NCBI RefSeq assembly: GCF_003003775.1
Contig: NZ_PVWJ01000015.1
Span: forward strand, 1 to 57,095
Source: Merismopedia glauca CCAP 1448/3
Lineage (GTDB): Bacteria > Cyanobacteriota > Cyanobacteriia > Cyanobacteriales > CCAP-1448
Direction of reading: 5' to 3'
Length of the DNA stretch: 57,095 bases
Shown: positions 24,256 through 33,457 of the stretch, piece after piece
Layout: every line of letters begins with the position of its first letter
Numbering within the stretch: position 1 is the stretch's first letter
Position numbers and translations under genes: made by a program
The notes under the pieces: generated by a model
Told to the model about the DNA's origin: nothing
Seen by the model: only the letters and a program-made list of their open reading frames with translations
Databases searched by the model: none

Positions 24256-25536
24256 TGACAAGCGATCGCCGAAATAAAAACTATATAAATTACACCGAGA
24301 TTTGACTTCATTCCCTTGCAATTTTACCAGTCCCATTCTTTGTAAATTCCAAATTTCCATCGGTGACAAACGCACATTTTCTGTGGCGGTAATCACCTTT
24401 TTTAGAGCTACAGCGAGAGCGGGATTTTTTTGCAGATTTAACAAATGTTCTCGCAACCGATTGCTATAAATTCCGGCTTCAGTCGGTGCAGTTTCTAACA
24501 ATTGTTTGAGGGATATTTCTGGACGATTTTTTAGATAATATAGAGCCTGCTGCACCATATCTGAATGTCCTCCTACCATCTGCATCAATTCTTCGACATC
24601 ATCCGTCTTCCAATTGAGTCCGTGTTGCTTAGCTAAATCCTGAACTTGCGCTTGAGAAAATTCTGGCAACTCAATCGGTAAACCCACGTTAAATGGGGAC
24701 TGATCGATATTCAAGCGAATATAAATTTCGGTGGAATGGATGACGACTAATCGCAACTTTTTCCACTGCTTTCGAGTTCTGCCTTTTTCATACCAAGAAC
24801 GCAGCAAAGCAAAAAAATCTTCCGAAACTTCTGGGTATGGAAATACCAAATCTACATCATCCAATCCCAAAACTAAAGGTGTCTCTGCTTGCGCTAACAA
24901 ATACTCTTCAAAATAAGTAGAACAACTACTTTTACTGCCAATGCCTTCTTCATCCCAATACTCATCTAACTGACTTGGTAATCCCAATTCTCGACTAACA
25001 TTAGTAGATAGCCAGCGCAACAACTTATCCAAGCTCGAAAAATGAATGCGATCTGCTAACTTAAAACTCAGACTAACAGTTCTATATCCTCGATCTGCTA
25101 TCTTTTCCAAGATTTTTTGCAGCAACAAAGTTTTACCCATTTGTTGCGGTGCTTTAATTCTAATTAGCGATCCAGGATTTAAAAGTTCCCGATAACATTC
25201 CTCTTCATAAGGAACTCGTTCGACATAAAACTCGCGAATCGATTCTGTTGCATCTCGATTGAAATTTGAAGTGCAAACTTCTTGCCAATTCAATCCTAAA
25301 ACTTGACAGAAAATCTGAAAAGCTGGGACTTTAATCGACTCTTTTCCGGCTAAAAACCTTTTCCAAGTTGGCATTGATAAACCATCAGCAAAAGGTCCTT
25401 CTGGCTGCCAATTTACATTTGGTTCTAATAACTGACTAGCTTGCCACAACCAGCGAGGATCGTCAACAGTCCATCCCTTATACATTCTAGCTTGTCTAAT
25501 TTTTACTAATCCTTCGGTAGAAGCGCGCAGAGTCAT
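24253..25536 (-). CDS. AAA_35-type ATPase with N-terminal regulatory domain
   Basis: I chose ATG 25536 (427 residues; MTLRASTEGLVKIRQARMYKGW), preceded by GGGGG at suitable distance; ATG 25545 is nearly equivalent. Residues 1-105 are a small helical domain (WKRFLAGKESIKVPAFQIFCQVLGLNW) seen in cyanobacterial NTPase signalling proteins and resembling a helix-turn-helix. The ATPase follows: YREL-LNPGSLIRIKAPQQMGKTLLL is Walker A and PLVLGLDDVDLVF is Walker B. The C-terminus is winged-helix-like. Unlike its neighbour it lacks WD40 repeats, so it may be the truncated or regulatory partner. Function unknown. Confidence 0.75.
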   Translation of the reverse strand: MTLRASTEGLVKIRQARMYKGWTVDDPRWLWQASQLLEPNVNWQPEGPFADGLSMPTWKRFLAGKESIKVPAFQIFCQVLGLNWQEVCTSNFNRDATESIREFYVERVPYEEECYRELLNPGSLIRIKAPQQMGKTLLLQKILEKIADRGYRTVSLSFKLADRIHFSSLDKLLRWLSTNVSRELGLPSQLDEYWDEEGIGSKSSCSTYFEEYLLAQAETPLVLGLDDVDLVFPYPEVSEDFFALLRSWYEKGRTRKQWKKLRLVVIHSTEIYIRLNIDQSPFNVGLPIELPEFSQAQVQDLAKQHGLNWKTDDVEELMQMVGGHSDMVQQALYYLKNRPEISLKQLLETAPTEAGIYSNRLREHLLNLQKNPALAVALKKVITATENVRLSPMEIWNLQRMGLVKLQGNEVKSRCNLYSFYFGDRLS

Positions 25537-25859
25537 TTTTCTCATCCCCCACTTACTTAAACACAATTATTACTGTGTTTAGAGTTTATGACGATTCCCA
25601 GTTTCAGATCACTTTGGGATCAGTTGGATGACAGGCGGAAAAAATAAGCGATAGCTTCAATATTATCTCTATTTCAGGAATATAACCACCCAATCTAAGA
25701 CTAACTCAGCATTAATTAACCGATCTAAAACTGAGGATTGAAAGCTTTAAATAAATCGCGCATTCTGGAAGTATGAAACAGGTTGATTCGCTGAGACAGA
25801 CAAAACCAGTTGTTTAACCCAGTTAATCAAATTAAACCAAATTAACAGGATATTAAGTT

Positions 25860-26036
25860 ATGTCATTACTCAATATAATACTGCGCCGCAAACCTGAAAC
25901 TCAATTAAATTCCTACCCATCAGAAACGCAATTAGAATCGGATGTTTCACGCCAAGTTCAGACAGAAGTAGCTGCACAAATTCGTCAGATTCGAGAAAAC
26001 TATTATTTAGAACAGCGTTCTTTTTGGTATCGATAG
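25860..26036 (+). CDS. Small protein, 58 residues, unknown
   Basis: ATG 25860 opens a 58-codon frame: MSLLNIILRRKPETQLNSY, then a Gln/Glu-rich helix (RQVQTEVAAQIRQIRENYYLEQ) and a terminal RSFWYR. AGGA lies about 11 nt upstream. Codon use and the amphipathic pattern look protein-like, and it is the only plausible gene in the 750-bp gap before the LpxB-related gene. No family recognised. Confidence 0.45.
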   Translation: MSLLNIILRRKPETQLNSYPSETQLESDVSRQVQTEVAAQIRQIRENYYLEQRSFWYR

Positions 26037-26288
26037 AAACTACCAGAGCCAAAATTACGCCAATTCAGGTAAATGGGATAACTGAGCTACGTCTCACTGA
26101 GTCTGGTCAACTCAAGCTTCTCAGTTAACTAGATCTCTGGCGAAAGTGTCGGGTGATGTCTACCAGTATCGCCTACCCCATTGTATTAAGTTTGCAGTTA
26201 AGCTGGTATTTGTCGATCCAAGATACGGTTCAGCGATCGCAATTTTAAAACTTAAACGCCCAAAAATAACAGGATTCCCCAATCCCCA

Positions 26289-27662
26289 ATGTCAAAAGTC
26301 GATATCCTAATTCTTTCCAATGGCCCTGGAGAGTTGGTAACCTGGGTTAGACCAGTAGTGCGATCGCTGCGTCAACTTTTAGGCGATCGCATCCGCATTT
26401 CAGTTATACTTTCTCCTTGTACTCATGCTACTGGCAAAGAGGCAGATATTGCTAGTAGTTACCCAGAAGTAGATCGAGTTCAAGCTGCATCGGATTTTTG
26501 GCGCTTTCTAGTTTTAGGAAAGACAGCAGCTAATTGGGATTGGTACAGCCAAGGTATAGTTTTATTTTTAGGCGGAGATCAGTTTTTTACAGTAGTTATA
26601 GCCAAGCGTTTGGGTTACCAAAGTGTAGTTTACGCTGAATGGGATGCCCGTTGGTTGAGGTGGATTGACTGTTTTGGGGTGATGAATCAGCAGGTGGTAG
26701 ATAAAGTTCCCCAGCAGTATCGTCATAAGTTGACTGTGGTGGGAGATTTGATGGCTTCAGCAGCAGCAGAGATGACGATGGCGAATTTAAATGCGGATCG
26801 AGTTGAAGCAAAGACGCAAAGACAAGGAGATAACCAGGTTACATCCTCAGTGTCAAAAAAGATTATACCTCAGATTGCTAGTATTGAAAGCATTGAAAAC
26901 AATAATTTAGGTTCTGAAAAAACGCCAGAAATTATCGGTTTACTTCCAGGTTCCAAAGCTGCAAAATTAGCCCAAGGAGTACCTTTAGTATTGGCGATCG
27001 CCGAACGCATCCACGCAGCTAAACCCCAAACCAAGTTTGTCATTCCAGTGGCACCAACTCTGGATTTATCTACTTTAGCTCACTTTGCCGATCTAGAATC
27101 TAATCCTGTTATTAAATTAGTTGATGGGGTGAGTGCAAAATTAATTACTTCTGAAACCAGTCCACCCTATTTAGAAACAGAAAATGGTTTGAAGGTAGAA
27201 CTATTTACAGATTTTCCCGCCTATAATTTGTTATCAAAATGCAGTTTGTGTTTGACTACTGTAGGCGCGAATACGGCTGAATTAGGTTCGTTAGGAATTC
27301 CTGCGATCGTGTTATTACCAAGCAACCAATTAGATGCCATGCGCGCTTGGGATGGATTGCCTGGGTTATTAGTTAATTTACCTTTTATTGGTTCTCCCAT
27401 AGCCAAACTAACTAATGCACTTTTCTTCAAGTTTACCAAAGGAAAATTGTTTGCATGGCCCAATATTTGGGCGAAAAGAGAAATCGTTCCCGAACTAGTT
27501 GGTAAACTCCATCCTCAACCAATCGCAGATCTAGTTTTAGATTATTTAAATTCACCAGAAAAGTTACAAAAAATGCGAGAAGAATTACAAAGCATTAGAG
27601 GTAAATCTGGCGCACCACAAAAACTTGCAGATTTAGTTATATCTGTCATCAATCAAACTTAA
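26289..27662 (+). CDS. Lipid-A-disaccharide-synthase-related glycosyltransferase-like protein
   Basis: The 457-residue protein starts MSKVDILILSNGPGELVTWV, the conserved nucleotide-sugar-binding N-terminus of LpxB-like proteins. It continues with FLGGDQFFTVVIAKRLGYQSVVYAEWDARW, GLLPGSKAAKLAQGVPLVLAIAERI and TVGANTAELGSLGIPAIVLLP, the latter two being GT-B-fold donor-site motifs. Cyanobacteria without classical lipid A keep this protein, so its product is probably another membrane glycolipid; the reaction is unproven. A segment around residues 175-215 is low-complexity and poorly conserved. It is probably cytoplasmic or peripheral membrane and monocistronic. Confidence 0.75.
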   Translation: MSKVDILILSNGPGELVTWVRPVVRSLRQLLGDRIRISVILSPCTHATGKEADIASSYPEVDRVQAASDFWRFLVLGKTAANWDWYSQGIVLFLGGDQFFTVVIAKRLGYQSVVYAEWDARWLRWIDCFGVMNQQVVDKVPQQYRHKLTVVGDLMASAAAEMTMANLNADRVEAKTQRQGDNQVTSSVSKKIIPQIASIESIENNNLGSEKTPEIIGLLPGSKAAKLAQGVPLVLAIAERIHAAKPQTKFVIPVAPTLDLSTLAHFADLESNPVIKLVDGVSAKLITSETSPPYLETENGLKVELFTDFPAYNLLSKCSLCLTTVGANTAELGSLGIPAIVLLPSNQLDAMRAWDGLPGLLVNLPFIGSPIAKLTNALFFKFTKGKLFAWPNIWAKREIVPELVGKLHPQPIADLVLDYLNSPEKLQKMREELQSIRGKSGAPQKLADLVISVINQT

Positions 27663-27771
27663 AAGGACTGAAATTATAATTAAATGATGAGAAAGTTGCA
27701 AAATCAGAAATTGCGTGAGTGTCAATTTTTCTGCTCTATTGCATACAAGACATTAGATTTTTATTTATATT

Positions 27772-28566
27772 ATGGACAAAAACGATAGCGATCTCATAGA
27801 TGAGGTGTTGAAAAAAATAGGAAAAAATATCCTAATATTTCAACAAATAGAAAAAGGTTTAAAGATACTTATTCCATTTATTCATCCGAATGCTGGTGCT
27901 AAGGGCATGGATAGTTTGAGAAAATATAGAGAAGGAGTCAAATCACAAACTCTAGGAAATCTCATCAAGTCTTTTCTTGATTGTGTTGATTACGATCCTG
28001 AATACTTCGCAGAAGGTTTGAAAAATATAGTTGCTAACCGCAACCAACTCGTTCATGGTTTAGGCGAATTTAAAAACTTAAATTTATTAGATACCCAAGA
28101 AGGGTGTAGAAAATACATTAGCTACTTAGATTCTCAACATCAAGAAGCAGTTGAATTTTATAAGGATATAAAGCTATATGTAGGTGTATTACTTTACTTT
28201 TTACAAGAAAATTATGCTGAATCTAACCGAGATTTTAACTTATTATATGAGCGTGTAAAATCCATTTTACCCTCTGATGTTGAATACATAAATCTATCTA
28301 ATCCCTCTGATACAATATGGAAAAATACAAAAATCGTCGAACTACTGCGTTTAGCTGAAATACACACAGTAAAAATAAATAATATGACTTCACTAAATTT
28401 AGCAGAGCAATTTATTAAGAATCAAGCTCCTGAATGTACTCCCAAAAAGTATGGAATCAAAACTTTGAAAGGTGTCTTAAAAGCATCTGGTTTATTTGAA
28501 ATTATTGAAACTAAAAAAAATGAAAAAGGAAGTATATCGATATTGTACAGGAGCAAAATAACGTAG
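27772..28566 (+). CDS. HEPN-like protein with C-terminal LOTUS/OST-HTH-like domain
   Basis: The 264-residue protein is helical in its first 150 residues and contains IVANRNQLVHGLGEF (about residue 88-102). R-N-Q-L-V-H is the RX4-6H motif typical of HEPN RNases and HEPN-like dimerisation bundles. The C-terminal 75 residues (LAEQFIKNQAPECTPKKYGIKTLKGVLKASGLFEIIETKK) resemble an OST-HTH/LOTUS winged helix, which binds RNA. Together they suggest an RNA-targeting defence or regulatory protein. Both assignments come from motif reading and need profile confirmation. The gene stands alone, convergent with a small membrane-protein gene. Confidence 0.55.
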   Translation: MDKNDSDLIDEVLKKIGKNILIFQQIEKGLKILIPFIHPNAGAKGMDSLRKYREGVKSQTLGNLIKSFLDCVDYDPEYFAEGLKNIVANRNQLVHGLGEFKNLNLLDTQEGCRKYISYLDSQHQEAVEFYKDIKLYVGVLLYFLQENYAESNRDFNLLYERVKSILPSDVEYINLSNPSDTIWKNTKIVELLRLAEIHTVKINNMTSLNLAEQFIKNQAPECTPKKYGIKTLKGVLKASGLFEIIETKKNEKGSISILYRSKIT

Positions 28567-28582
28567 AAACTTTTACAGAAAA

Positions 28583-28894
28583 TTACTTGTACGCATTTGT
28601 TAGTGATAGCCAACAAGCACTATTAAGGAGTGCGACAATAACTGCACCAATAATTAGTCCTTTCATCATAGCGATTTGTCCATCTCGTTTGAGTTTCATC
28701 GCATAAGGAATAATATACAAAACTTGAAAAATTCCAATTCCGGCGATCGCGAATAAACACATCTGAGCCAAGATAGCACTTATTTGACCGATTGACGCAG
28801 CCAAGAAAAATAACGTACCTGCGGCTATAATATTAAAACCAAATGCTATAACAATGCCATTGAATATGTCTAATGGTTCATTTCTATTGCTCAT
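28583..28894 (-). CDS. Small membrane protein, three transmembrane helices
   Basis: ATG 28894 is chosen because GAGGTG lies 6 nt upstream; an in-frame GTG at 28903 is less likely. The 103-residue product has three hydrophobic helices (about 13-38, 42-63 and 78-99) joined by a short charged loop (MKLKRDGQIAMMKG). No family is recognised. It is convergent with the HEPN-like gene and follows the radical SAM gene by about 60 bp in the opposite direction of reading, so co-transcription with the radical SAM gene upstream (30372 to 28954) is possible. Confidence 0.6.
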   Translation of the reverse strand: MSNRNEPLDIFNGIVIAFGFNIIAAGTLFFLAASIGQISAILAQMCLFAIAGIGIFQVLYIIPYAMKLKRDGQIAMMKGLIIGAVIVALLNSACWLSLTNAYK

Positions 28895-28953
28895 AGCAAA
28901 CACCTCTAAGTGATAGTTTTGAAAAGTTTATAATAACTGGACTATTTACAAAA

Positions 28954-30372
28954 TTAAGCCTGGATTCGATTGATTAACTCATAACCAATACTTCCCTCTC
29001 TGTAAAACATATTAAATGTATCAAATGGAATAATCCTACCATCTGGATGCACGATATGAATGCAAGAACGTTTGACTGAACGAACATCAAAGTTATATGG
29101 ATCTAGAAATTGAACTATCATTACCCGAAACACATTTTCGTAAGTAATTCCTTCGGGAACTGGTAACATTGGCAAACAGCAGAGTAACTGTTTTAAAGAA
29201 TTGACTGATGATGCTGGCGAATGACTCGTAGAAAATAGATCGAAAAGCTTAGTTTTTAGTTCTTCATTTTGTTCGTATAAAACAGAGTTAGGCATAATTT
29301 CGACAAACTTGTTTGGTTCAAACAAACCCGTCAAAGGAATAACTTTACCATCAATTTTAAGTGCATAAGCCATCGCCAAACAATCGGGATGACAGGGAAC
29401 TGGAAGAATATCTTCTGGTTTGAAATGAGGACTTTGTTCTAATATTTCTCGCCGCACTTCTGTTAACGTATATCTATCGGTTTTGGGATTAAAACCTTCC
29501 AAACGTCCTGCTGCTTGAATTGGTTGAAATGTGACTCCCCTGACACATTTTTGCTGTAAGGCATAGTCAATTATTTTGCCAATCTCGTGATTATTCAAAC
29601 CTTTTTTTAAAGTAACTACTAAAGTCGTAGAAATGTTAAACTCATTGAGATGAGCGATCGCTCTTTTCCTCACTTCCCTTAAATCTACTCCTCTCAAATC
29701 TTGGAGTGCTGTAGTTTCCAGACTATCAAACTGCAAATAAACTTCAATCCCAGGTAAGTATTGGCTGAGGCGATCGCAAAAAGATTTATCATTAGCTATG
29801 CGGATGCCATTTGTATTGATCATTAAATGTTTGATTGGCTTACTTTTTGCCAAATCCATAATCTCAAAAAACTCTGGATGAATGGTTGGTTCGCCACCAC
29901 TAAGTTGGACAATTTGAGGTTCGCCTTCGTTGGCTACAATCGCATCCAACATCCCTTCAATTTCTAGTAAACTGCGATGCTGACGGGTTTGATTAGTATT
30001 ATCTGAAACCTCTGCAACTCCAGAATCTGCATAACAAATTGGACAATCAAGATTGCATTTATCTGTAACTTCAACTAATGTCAAACAGCTATGTTGTTCG
30101 TGATCTGGACACAATCCGCAATCGTAAGGACATCCATATTTAATAGGTGTATTAAATTTAAGTGGTAAATCTCCAGGTTTAATAAAATCTTGGCATTTCT
30201 TATAGTATTCAACATCGTCTGCAATTAGAACTTCTTCACATCCATGATCGAAACAATGCTTAACTAAATAAACACAATCATCACGGAAAATGATTTTTGC
30301 TTCTGCTTTAACTAAACACTGAGAACAAACACTATTTGTTAAAGCATAAAATAGATAGGGACGAGTTGGCAT
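28954..30372 (-). CDS. Radical SAM protein of the tetraether-lipid-synthase-like (Tes-like) group
   Basis: The 472-residue protein carries the radical SAM cluster motif in VTDKCNLDCPICYAD (CX3CX2C) and the GGEPTIHPEF SAM-contact motif. Before it lies an unusual Cys-rich region (SVCSQCLVK, KHCFDHGCEE, KYGCPYDCGLCPDHEQHSC), and later PVPCHPDCLAMAY. These extra cysteines and the architecture match the family that includes archaeal tetraether lipid synthase, which joins lipid tails by radical C-C coupling. The C-terminus (RSCIHIVHPDGRIIPFDTFNMFYR) is also typical. Next to it is an Lgt-like membrane enzyme, which supports a lipid-modifying role. The actual substrate is unknown. Confidence 0.75.
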   Translation of the reverse strand: MPTRPYLFYALTNSVCSQCLVKAEAKIIFRDDCVYLVKHCFDHGCEEVLIADDVEYYKKCQDFIKPGDLPLKFNTPIKYGCPYDCGLCPDHEQHSCLTLVEVTDKCNLDCPICYADSGVAEVSDNTNQTRQHRSLLEIEGMLDAIVANEGEPQIVQLSGGEPTIHPEFFEIMDLAKSKPIKHLMINTNGIRIANDKSFCDRLSQYLPGIEVYLQFDSLETTALQDLRGVDLREVRKRAIAHLNEFNISTTLVVTLKKGLNNHEIGKIIDYALQQKCVRGVTFQPIQAAGRLEGFNPKTDRYTLTEVRREILEQSPHFKPEDILPVPCHPDCLAMAYALKIDGKVIPLTGLFEPNKFVEIMPNSVLYEQNEELKTKLFDLFSTSHSPASSVNSLKQLLCCLPMLPVPEGITYENVFRVMIVQFLDPYNFDVRSVKRSCIHIVHPDGRIIPFDTFNMFYREGSIGYELINRIQA

Positions 30373-30419
30373 TATTTTACTTTATATTTGTGGTTAGAAA
30401 ATCTTGAAAAAATATCAAT

Positions 30420-30525
30420 TTAATGTTGGGTTTCCTACACTTCTGTACGGGCGCAATGCTTTGCGCCCCTCGTTGTGACTTCATTTAATGTTGGGTTTCC
30501 TGTCGTCAACCCAACCTACAGCTAA
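30420..30525. repeat. Dispersed repeat cluster between radical SAM and Lgt-like genes
   Basis: Two copies of TTAATGTTGGGTTTCCT (about 30419 and 30485) flank a GGGCGCAA/TTGCGCCC hairpin (30449-30468). The second copy runs into CGTCAACCCAACCTAC. The same wording occurs at 14266 and 52486. Confidence 0.7.
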
Positions 30526-30606
30526 CGTGAATTAATAATAATTTAGGTCAACATCTAAATTTTTTCATCAAAATTAGCTATTACCTATCTCAACTATGCC
30601 ACTTAA

Positions 30607-31365
30607 TTAACTGTCACTATCAGATTTCTTCATAAACTTACTCAATTTAATTAGACTATCGCGATAATAAATTATTCCCAATAAACAAGCAAATTGAATC
30701 GCACTCATTCTCCAAACAGCATGAAAATCGGGTTTGATAAAATCAATTAACAAGCGGAAAATCAAGTAGCTAACCACATAGAATTTAAATAAATCGCCTA
30801 CTTGAATTTGATAGCGACTGCGGAATTTGAGGTATACGATTAAAAGGAGGAGAAAGATAATTTCGTATAACTGAGTGGGGTGTCGAAAAATACCGTCGCC
30901 AAAGTCTACACCCCAAGGTAAACTAGTAGCAATACCGTAAGTGCGATCGCTCAATCCTGTCAAGAAACAACCAATTCTCCCAATCGCCGTTCCTAAAATT
31001 AGGGGATAAACAAACACATCACCTGTCGATTGTTTCACCCCAATTAACTTCTTGGTGAATTCCACCCCAAGAATTCCACCTAACAAAGCACCAACGACGG
31101 TTTTACCTTGAACTAATAATAACAACCACAGTCGCCAATCTTCCCAAAGCAAATAGATATGTTGCAGAATTACTAGTAGCTTCGCACCGACTAATGCACC
31201 TACCATTCCACCAACAATTAGTGATGTTTTTTGACTATCTTTTAGAGTACCGCGACGAGAATTAAACAACAGCAAACGAAAAGCTGTTGCATAAGCTAAT
31301 GATTCAAATAATAGATGAGGATGAATGCGCCAGTTACCTAACCAAATATAAACTGGAAATTCCAT
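30607..31365 (-). CDS. Prolipoprotein diacylglyceryl transferase (Lgt)-like membrane protein
   Basis: The 252-residue protein has about seven transmembrane segments and Lgt-type motifs: MVGALVGAKLL, GGILGVEF, the family signature IGRIGCFLTG (the Lgt 'GRIGNFxNGE' loop), and HPTQLYEIIF. In bona fide Lgt the signature contains Asn and Glu (GNF-N-E); here it reads GCFLTGL, so the donor-site chemistry may differ. A paralogue acting on glycerolipids instead of lipoproteins is likely, especially as a Tes-like radical SAM gene follows on the same strand. It could be a two-gene lipid-modification unit separated by a repeat. Confidence 0.7.
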   Translation of the reverse strand: MEFPVYIWLGNWRIHPHLLFESLAYATAFRLLLFNSRRGTLKDSQKTSLIVGGMVGALVGAKLLVILQHIYLLWEDWRLWLLLLVQGKTVVGALLGGILGVEFTKKLIGVKQSTGDVFVYPLILGTAIGRIGCFLTGLSDRTYGIATSLPWGVDFGDGIFRHPTQLYEIIFLLLLIVYLKFRSRYQIQVGDLFKFYVVSYLIFRLLIDFIKPDFHAVWRMSAIQFACLLGIIYYRDSLIKLSKFMKKSDSDS

Positions 31366-31431
31366 ATACGTTCGTTAACTGGATTATTTGAATCTAATTT
31401 TATTGTGACTGCGGTAACATCCTGACTTCAT

Positions 31432-32070
31432 TTATGTTCCTTCGCGCTGACGTAGTTCTAATGGTAGGTGGTAGCGATCGCCCAACACTTCCAAAAGTGG
31501 ACCATAAGTGTCAAACTTAACTATACTGAGGGAAGCTGCCAAGACATTAATGCGATCGCGGTATCTTCCCAAGTCTATTCCCAAAAGACTACACAGCATA
31601 ATCCGAATTGTTGCCTTGTGAGAGACGACGAGAACGTTACCTGTTAGATAGTTTTGCTGAATTTCCGCAATTACCAAAGAAGCGCGACTGGCAATTTCCA
31701 CAGATGTTTCCCCTCCTGGTGGTGGGTTCCAAGCAGGTTCAGTCATCCAACTGATATAATCTTCTGCATATTCTTGCTTTACTTGTTCAACGGTTTTTCC
31801 TTCCCACTCTCCAAACGCAATTTCTTTCAAACCATCTCTGAGTTGCATCTCAATATTCAAAGCTTGGCATAAAGGTTTGGCGGTAGCAACTGCGCGCTGT
31901 TTGGGACTTGCATAGATTGCTGTCCAAGGTGTAGAACTGTAGGTATCTGCAAACCCTTGTGCCATTTTTAAACCCGATGGTGTGAGTTCTGGATCTAAAT
32001 CTCCACAAAACCCACCACCTATACTATAAGTCGTCTCTCCGTGGCGTAGAAAGTAGATTTTTAAACACAT
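31432..32070 (-). CDS. Histidine phosphatase-family protein
   Basis: I chose ATG 32070 (212 residues; MCLKIYFLRHGETTYS) since the catalytic RHGE must be close to the N-terminus; longer starts at 32106 and 32151 would overlap the upstream gene. It has the phosphoglycerate-mutase-like features LRHGET (phosphohistidine), YASPKQRAVATA, Glu in EIAFGEWEG, and second His in VVSHKATIRIML. These enzymes hydrolyse small phosphoesters or sugar phosphates. It lies 62 bp behind the vWA lipoprotein gene on the same strand and may be co-transcribed with it. Confidence 0.8.
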   Translation of the reverse strand: MCLKIYFLRHGETTYSIGGGFCGDLDPELTPSGLKMAQGFADTYSSTPWTAIYASPKQRAVATAKPLCQALNIEMQLRDGLKEIAFGEWEGKTVEQVKQEYAEDYISWMTEPAWNPPPGGETSVEIASRASLVIAEIQQNYLTGNVLVVSHKATIRIMLCSLLGIDLGRYRDRINVLAASLSIVKFDTYGPLLEVLGDRYHLPLELRQREGT

Positions 32071-32131
32071 TTGGCTCTTCGGTATTGGTGCTGTCGAGAA
32101 AACCATAACTATTAATCCGATTGTTTCCGGT

Positions 32132-33457
32132 TTATTCCTTTTGGATTCCATAGCAGAAACGAGCTATCAGTGGCGGATTTTTTGTCATTAGCTCGTTAGA
32201 AATGGTACTTAAACCTTGCAAAAATGTCGATAAACCGCGAGTTTTAGCACCGTTTTCTTTTCTGTCTGTTTCTGAATTCCAATTCCAATCATTCCACTGC
32301 GATTCGGGATTATCTAAACCCTTAGCAAAGACATCAACAGTAAATTTGTATATTCCTGAATTAGCTAATTCTTGCGCCTTTATTTGATTGCTAAACTCTA
32401 ATTTGTTACTAGATACTTTCCAATCTTTGAATGTCATTAAAGACTTAGTAGTATCTTCTCTAAATTCTTTTCTATCAAAAACCTCAGTATTAATTTTAGG
32501 TTCAATTTGTTCGGGATCTAGCTTGACTGTATGGTTAGCTAGAGGAAGATCTACTTGATAGTTTAACCTTAATTCTGAAGGCGCTTTTTTGAAAATTTTC
32601 AGCATTTGCACTTCAGAGTTACCTTGCAAAACTACTTTACCATTATTCAGAGACTTGAGAATTCTAAATTCTTGAGGATTATTATCTTTAGGTTCGTTCA
32701 AATAAACTATATTATTAGATACTTGCTGGGGCAAAAATAGAGATATTTGGCTATTTTTAGTTAAATTGTTGCCATTTTTTTGCAGCTTTTCCAGATAGCT
32801 AGATACAGATTTCTGAGAACCAATTAAGATTATATAAAAGGGTCTGAGTTTTTGGGTACTGCGATCGTAATTAAAGAAAATATTGGGGTTAGATGGATTA
32901 TATACTTTGCCGTTAAATTCACTTCTAATCCCGATTATGGCTACTGCGTTACCGAGAGTATTTACATTTATGTATTTGCTCTGAATTTCTTTGGTAACGT
33001 TTGTGGTATCTTCGCCATCTTGTTCTAAATCTGTCACTAAAACTAGCAGTTGTTCCGCATCTTTTTGAGATCTTATTTCGCCAGCTAAATCGCTACTTAC
33101 ACCAGGAAACTTAGGATCTGTTCCATTATAAAAAACTGGTTTCTGGGCTTGTTGAAATTGCGATCTGCTCAGTTTATTTTTAATGCCAAACCGATAATAT
33201 CCCGCGTTAGAAGTTAGAGAAAAAGTATTATCGAGTAGCTTGAGTGTTTCAACATAACTGCTATTAGGATTGCTGACATATCCCAGCATTGAACCCGAAC
33301 CATCTATATGAATAGCGACATTAGTATTAGATAGATTAGGACTCGATTCATTTCCTGGGGATGGAGGGTTGCAGGTAAAGAGAACTTTTTTAGGACTACA
33401 AGAAATTAGAAATAACGAGAGAGATACTGTCAAACTTAGCCATCTGAGTTTATTCAT
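32132..33457 (-). CDS. vWA-domain lipoprotein divergent from the tubulin/Hsp70-like cluster
   Basis: ATG 33457 gives 441 residues beginning MNKLRWLSLTVSLSLFLISC, a lipoprotein signal with lipobox LISC. Residues about 45-210 form a von Willebrand A domain: VAIHIDGSGSMLGYV is the MIDAS (DXSXS) metal site, and LLVLVTDLEQDG supplies the later acidic loop. The C-terminal half is beta-rich and unrecognised. It would be held on the periplasmic face of a membrane and bind a protein partner through Mg/Ca. The divergent promoter region shared with the membrane/tubulin-like operon suggests a common role. An upstream ATG at 33472 would add five residues. Confidence 0.75.
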   Translation of the reverse strand: MNKLRWLSLTVSLSLFLISCSPKKVLFTCNPPSPGNESSPNLSNTNVAIHIDGSGSMLGYVSNPNSSYVETLKLLDNTFSLTSNAGYYRFGIKNKLSRSQFQQAQKPVFYNGTDPKFPGVSSDLAGEIRSQKDAEQLLVLVTDLEQDGEDTTNVTKEIQSKYINVNTLGNAVAIIGIRSEFNGKVYNPSNPNIFFNYDRSTQKLRPFYIILIGSQKSVSSYLEKLQKNGNNLTKNSQISLFLPQQVSNNIVYLNEPKDNNPQEFRILKSLNNGKVVLQGNSEVQMLKIFKKAPSELRLNYQVDLPLANHTVKLDPEQIEPKINTEVFDRKEFREDTTKSLMTFKDWKVSSNKLEFSNQIKAQELANSGIYKFTVDVFAKGLDNPESQWNDWNWNSETDRKENGAKTRGLSTFLQGLSTISNELMTKNPPLIARFCYGIQKE

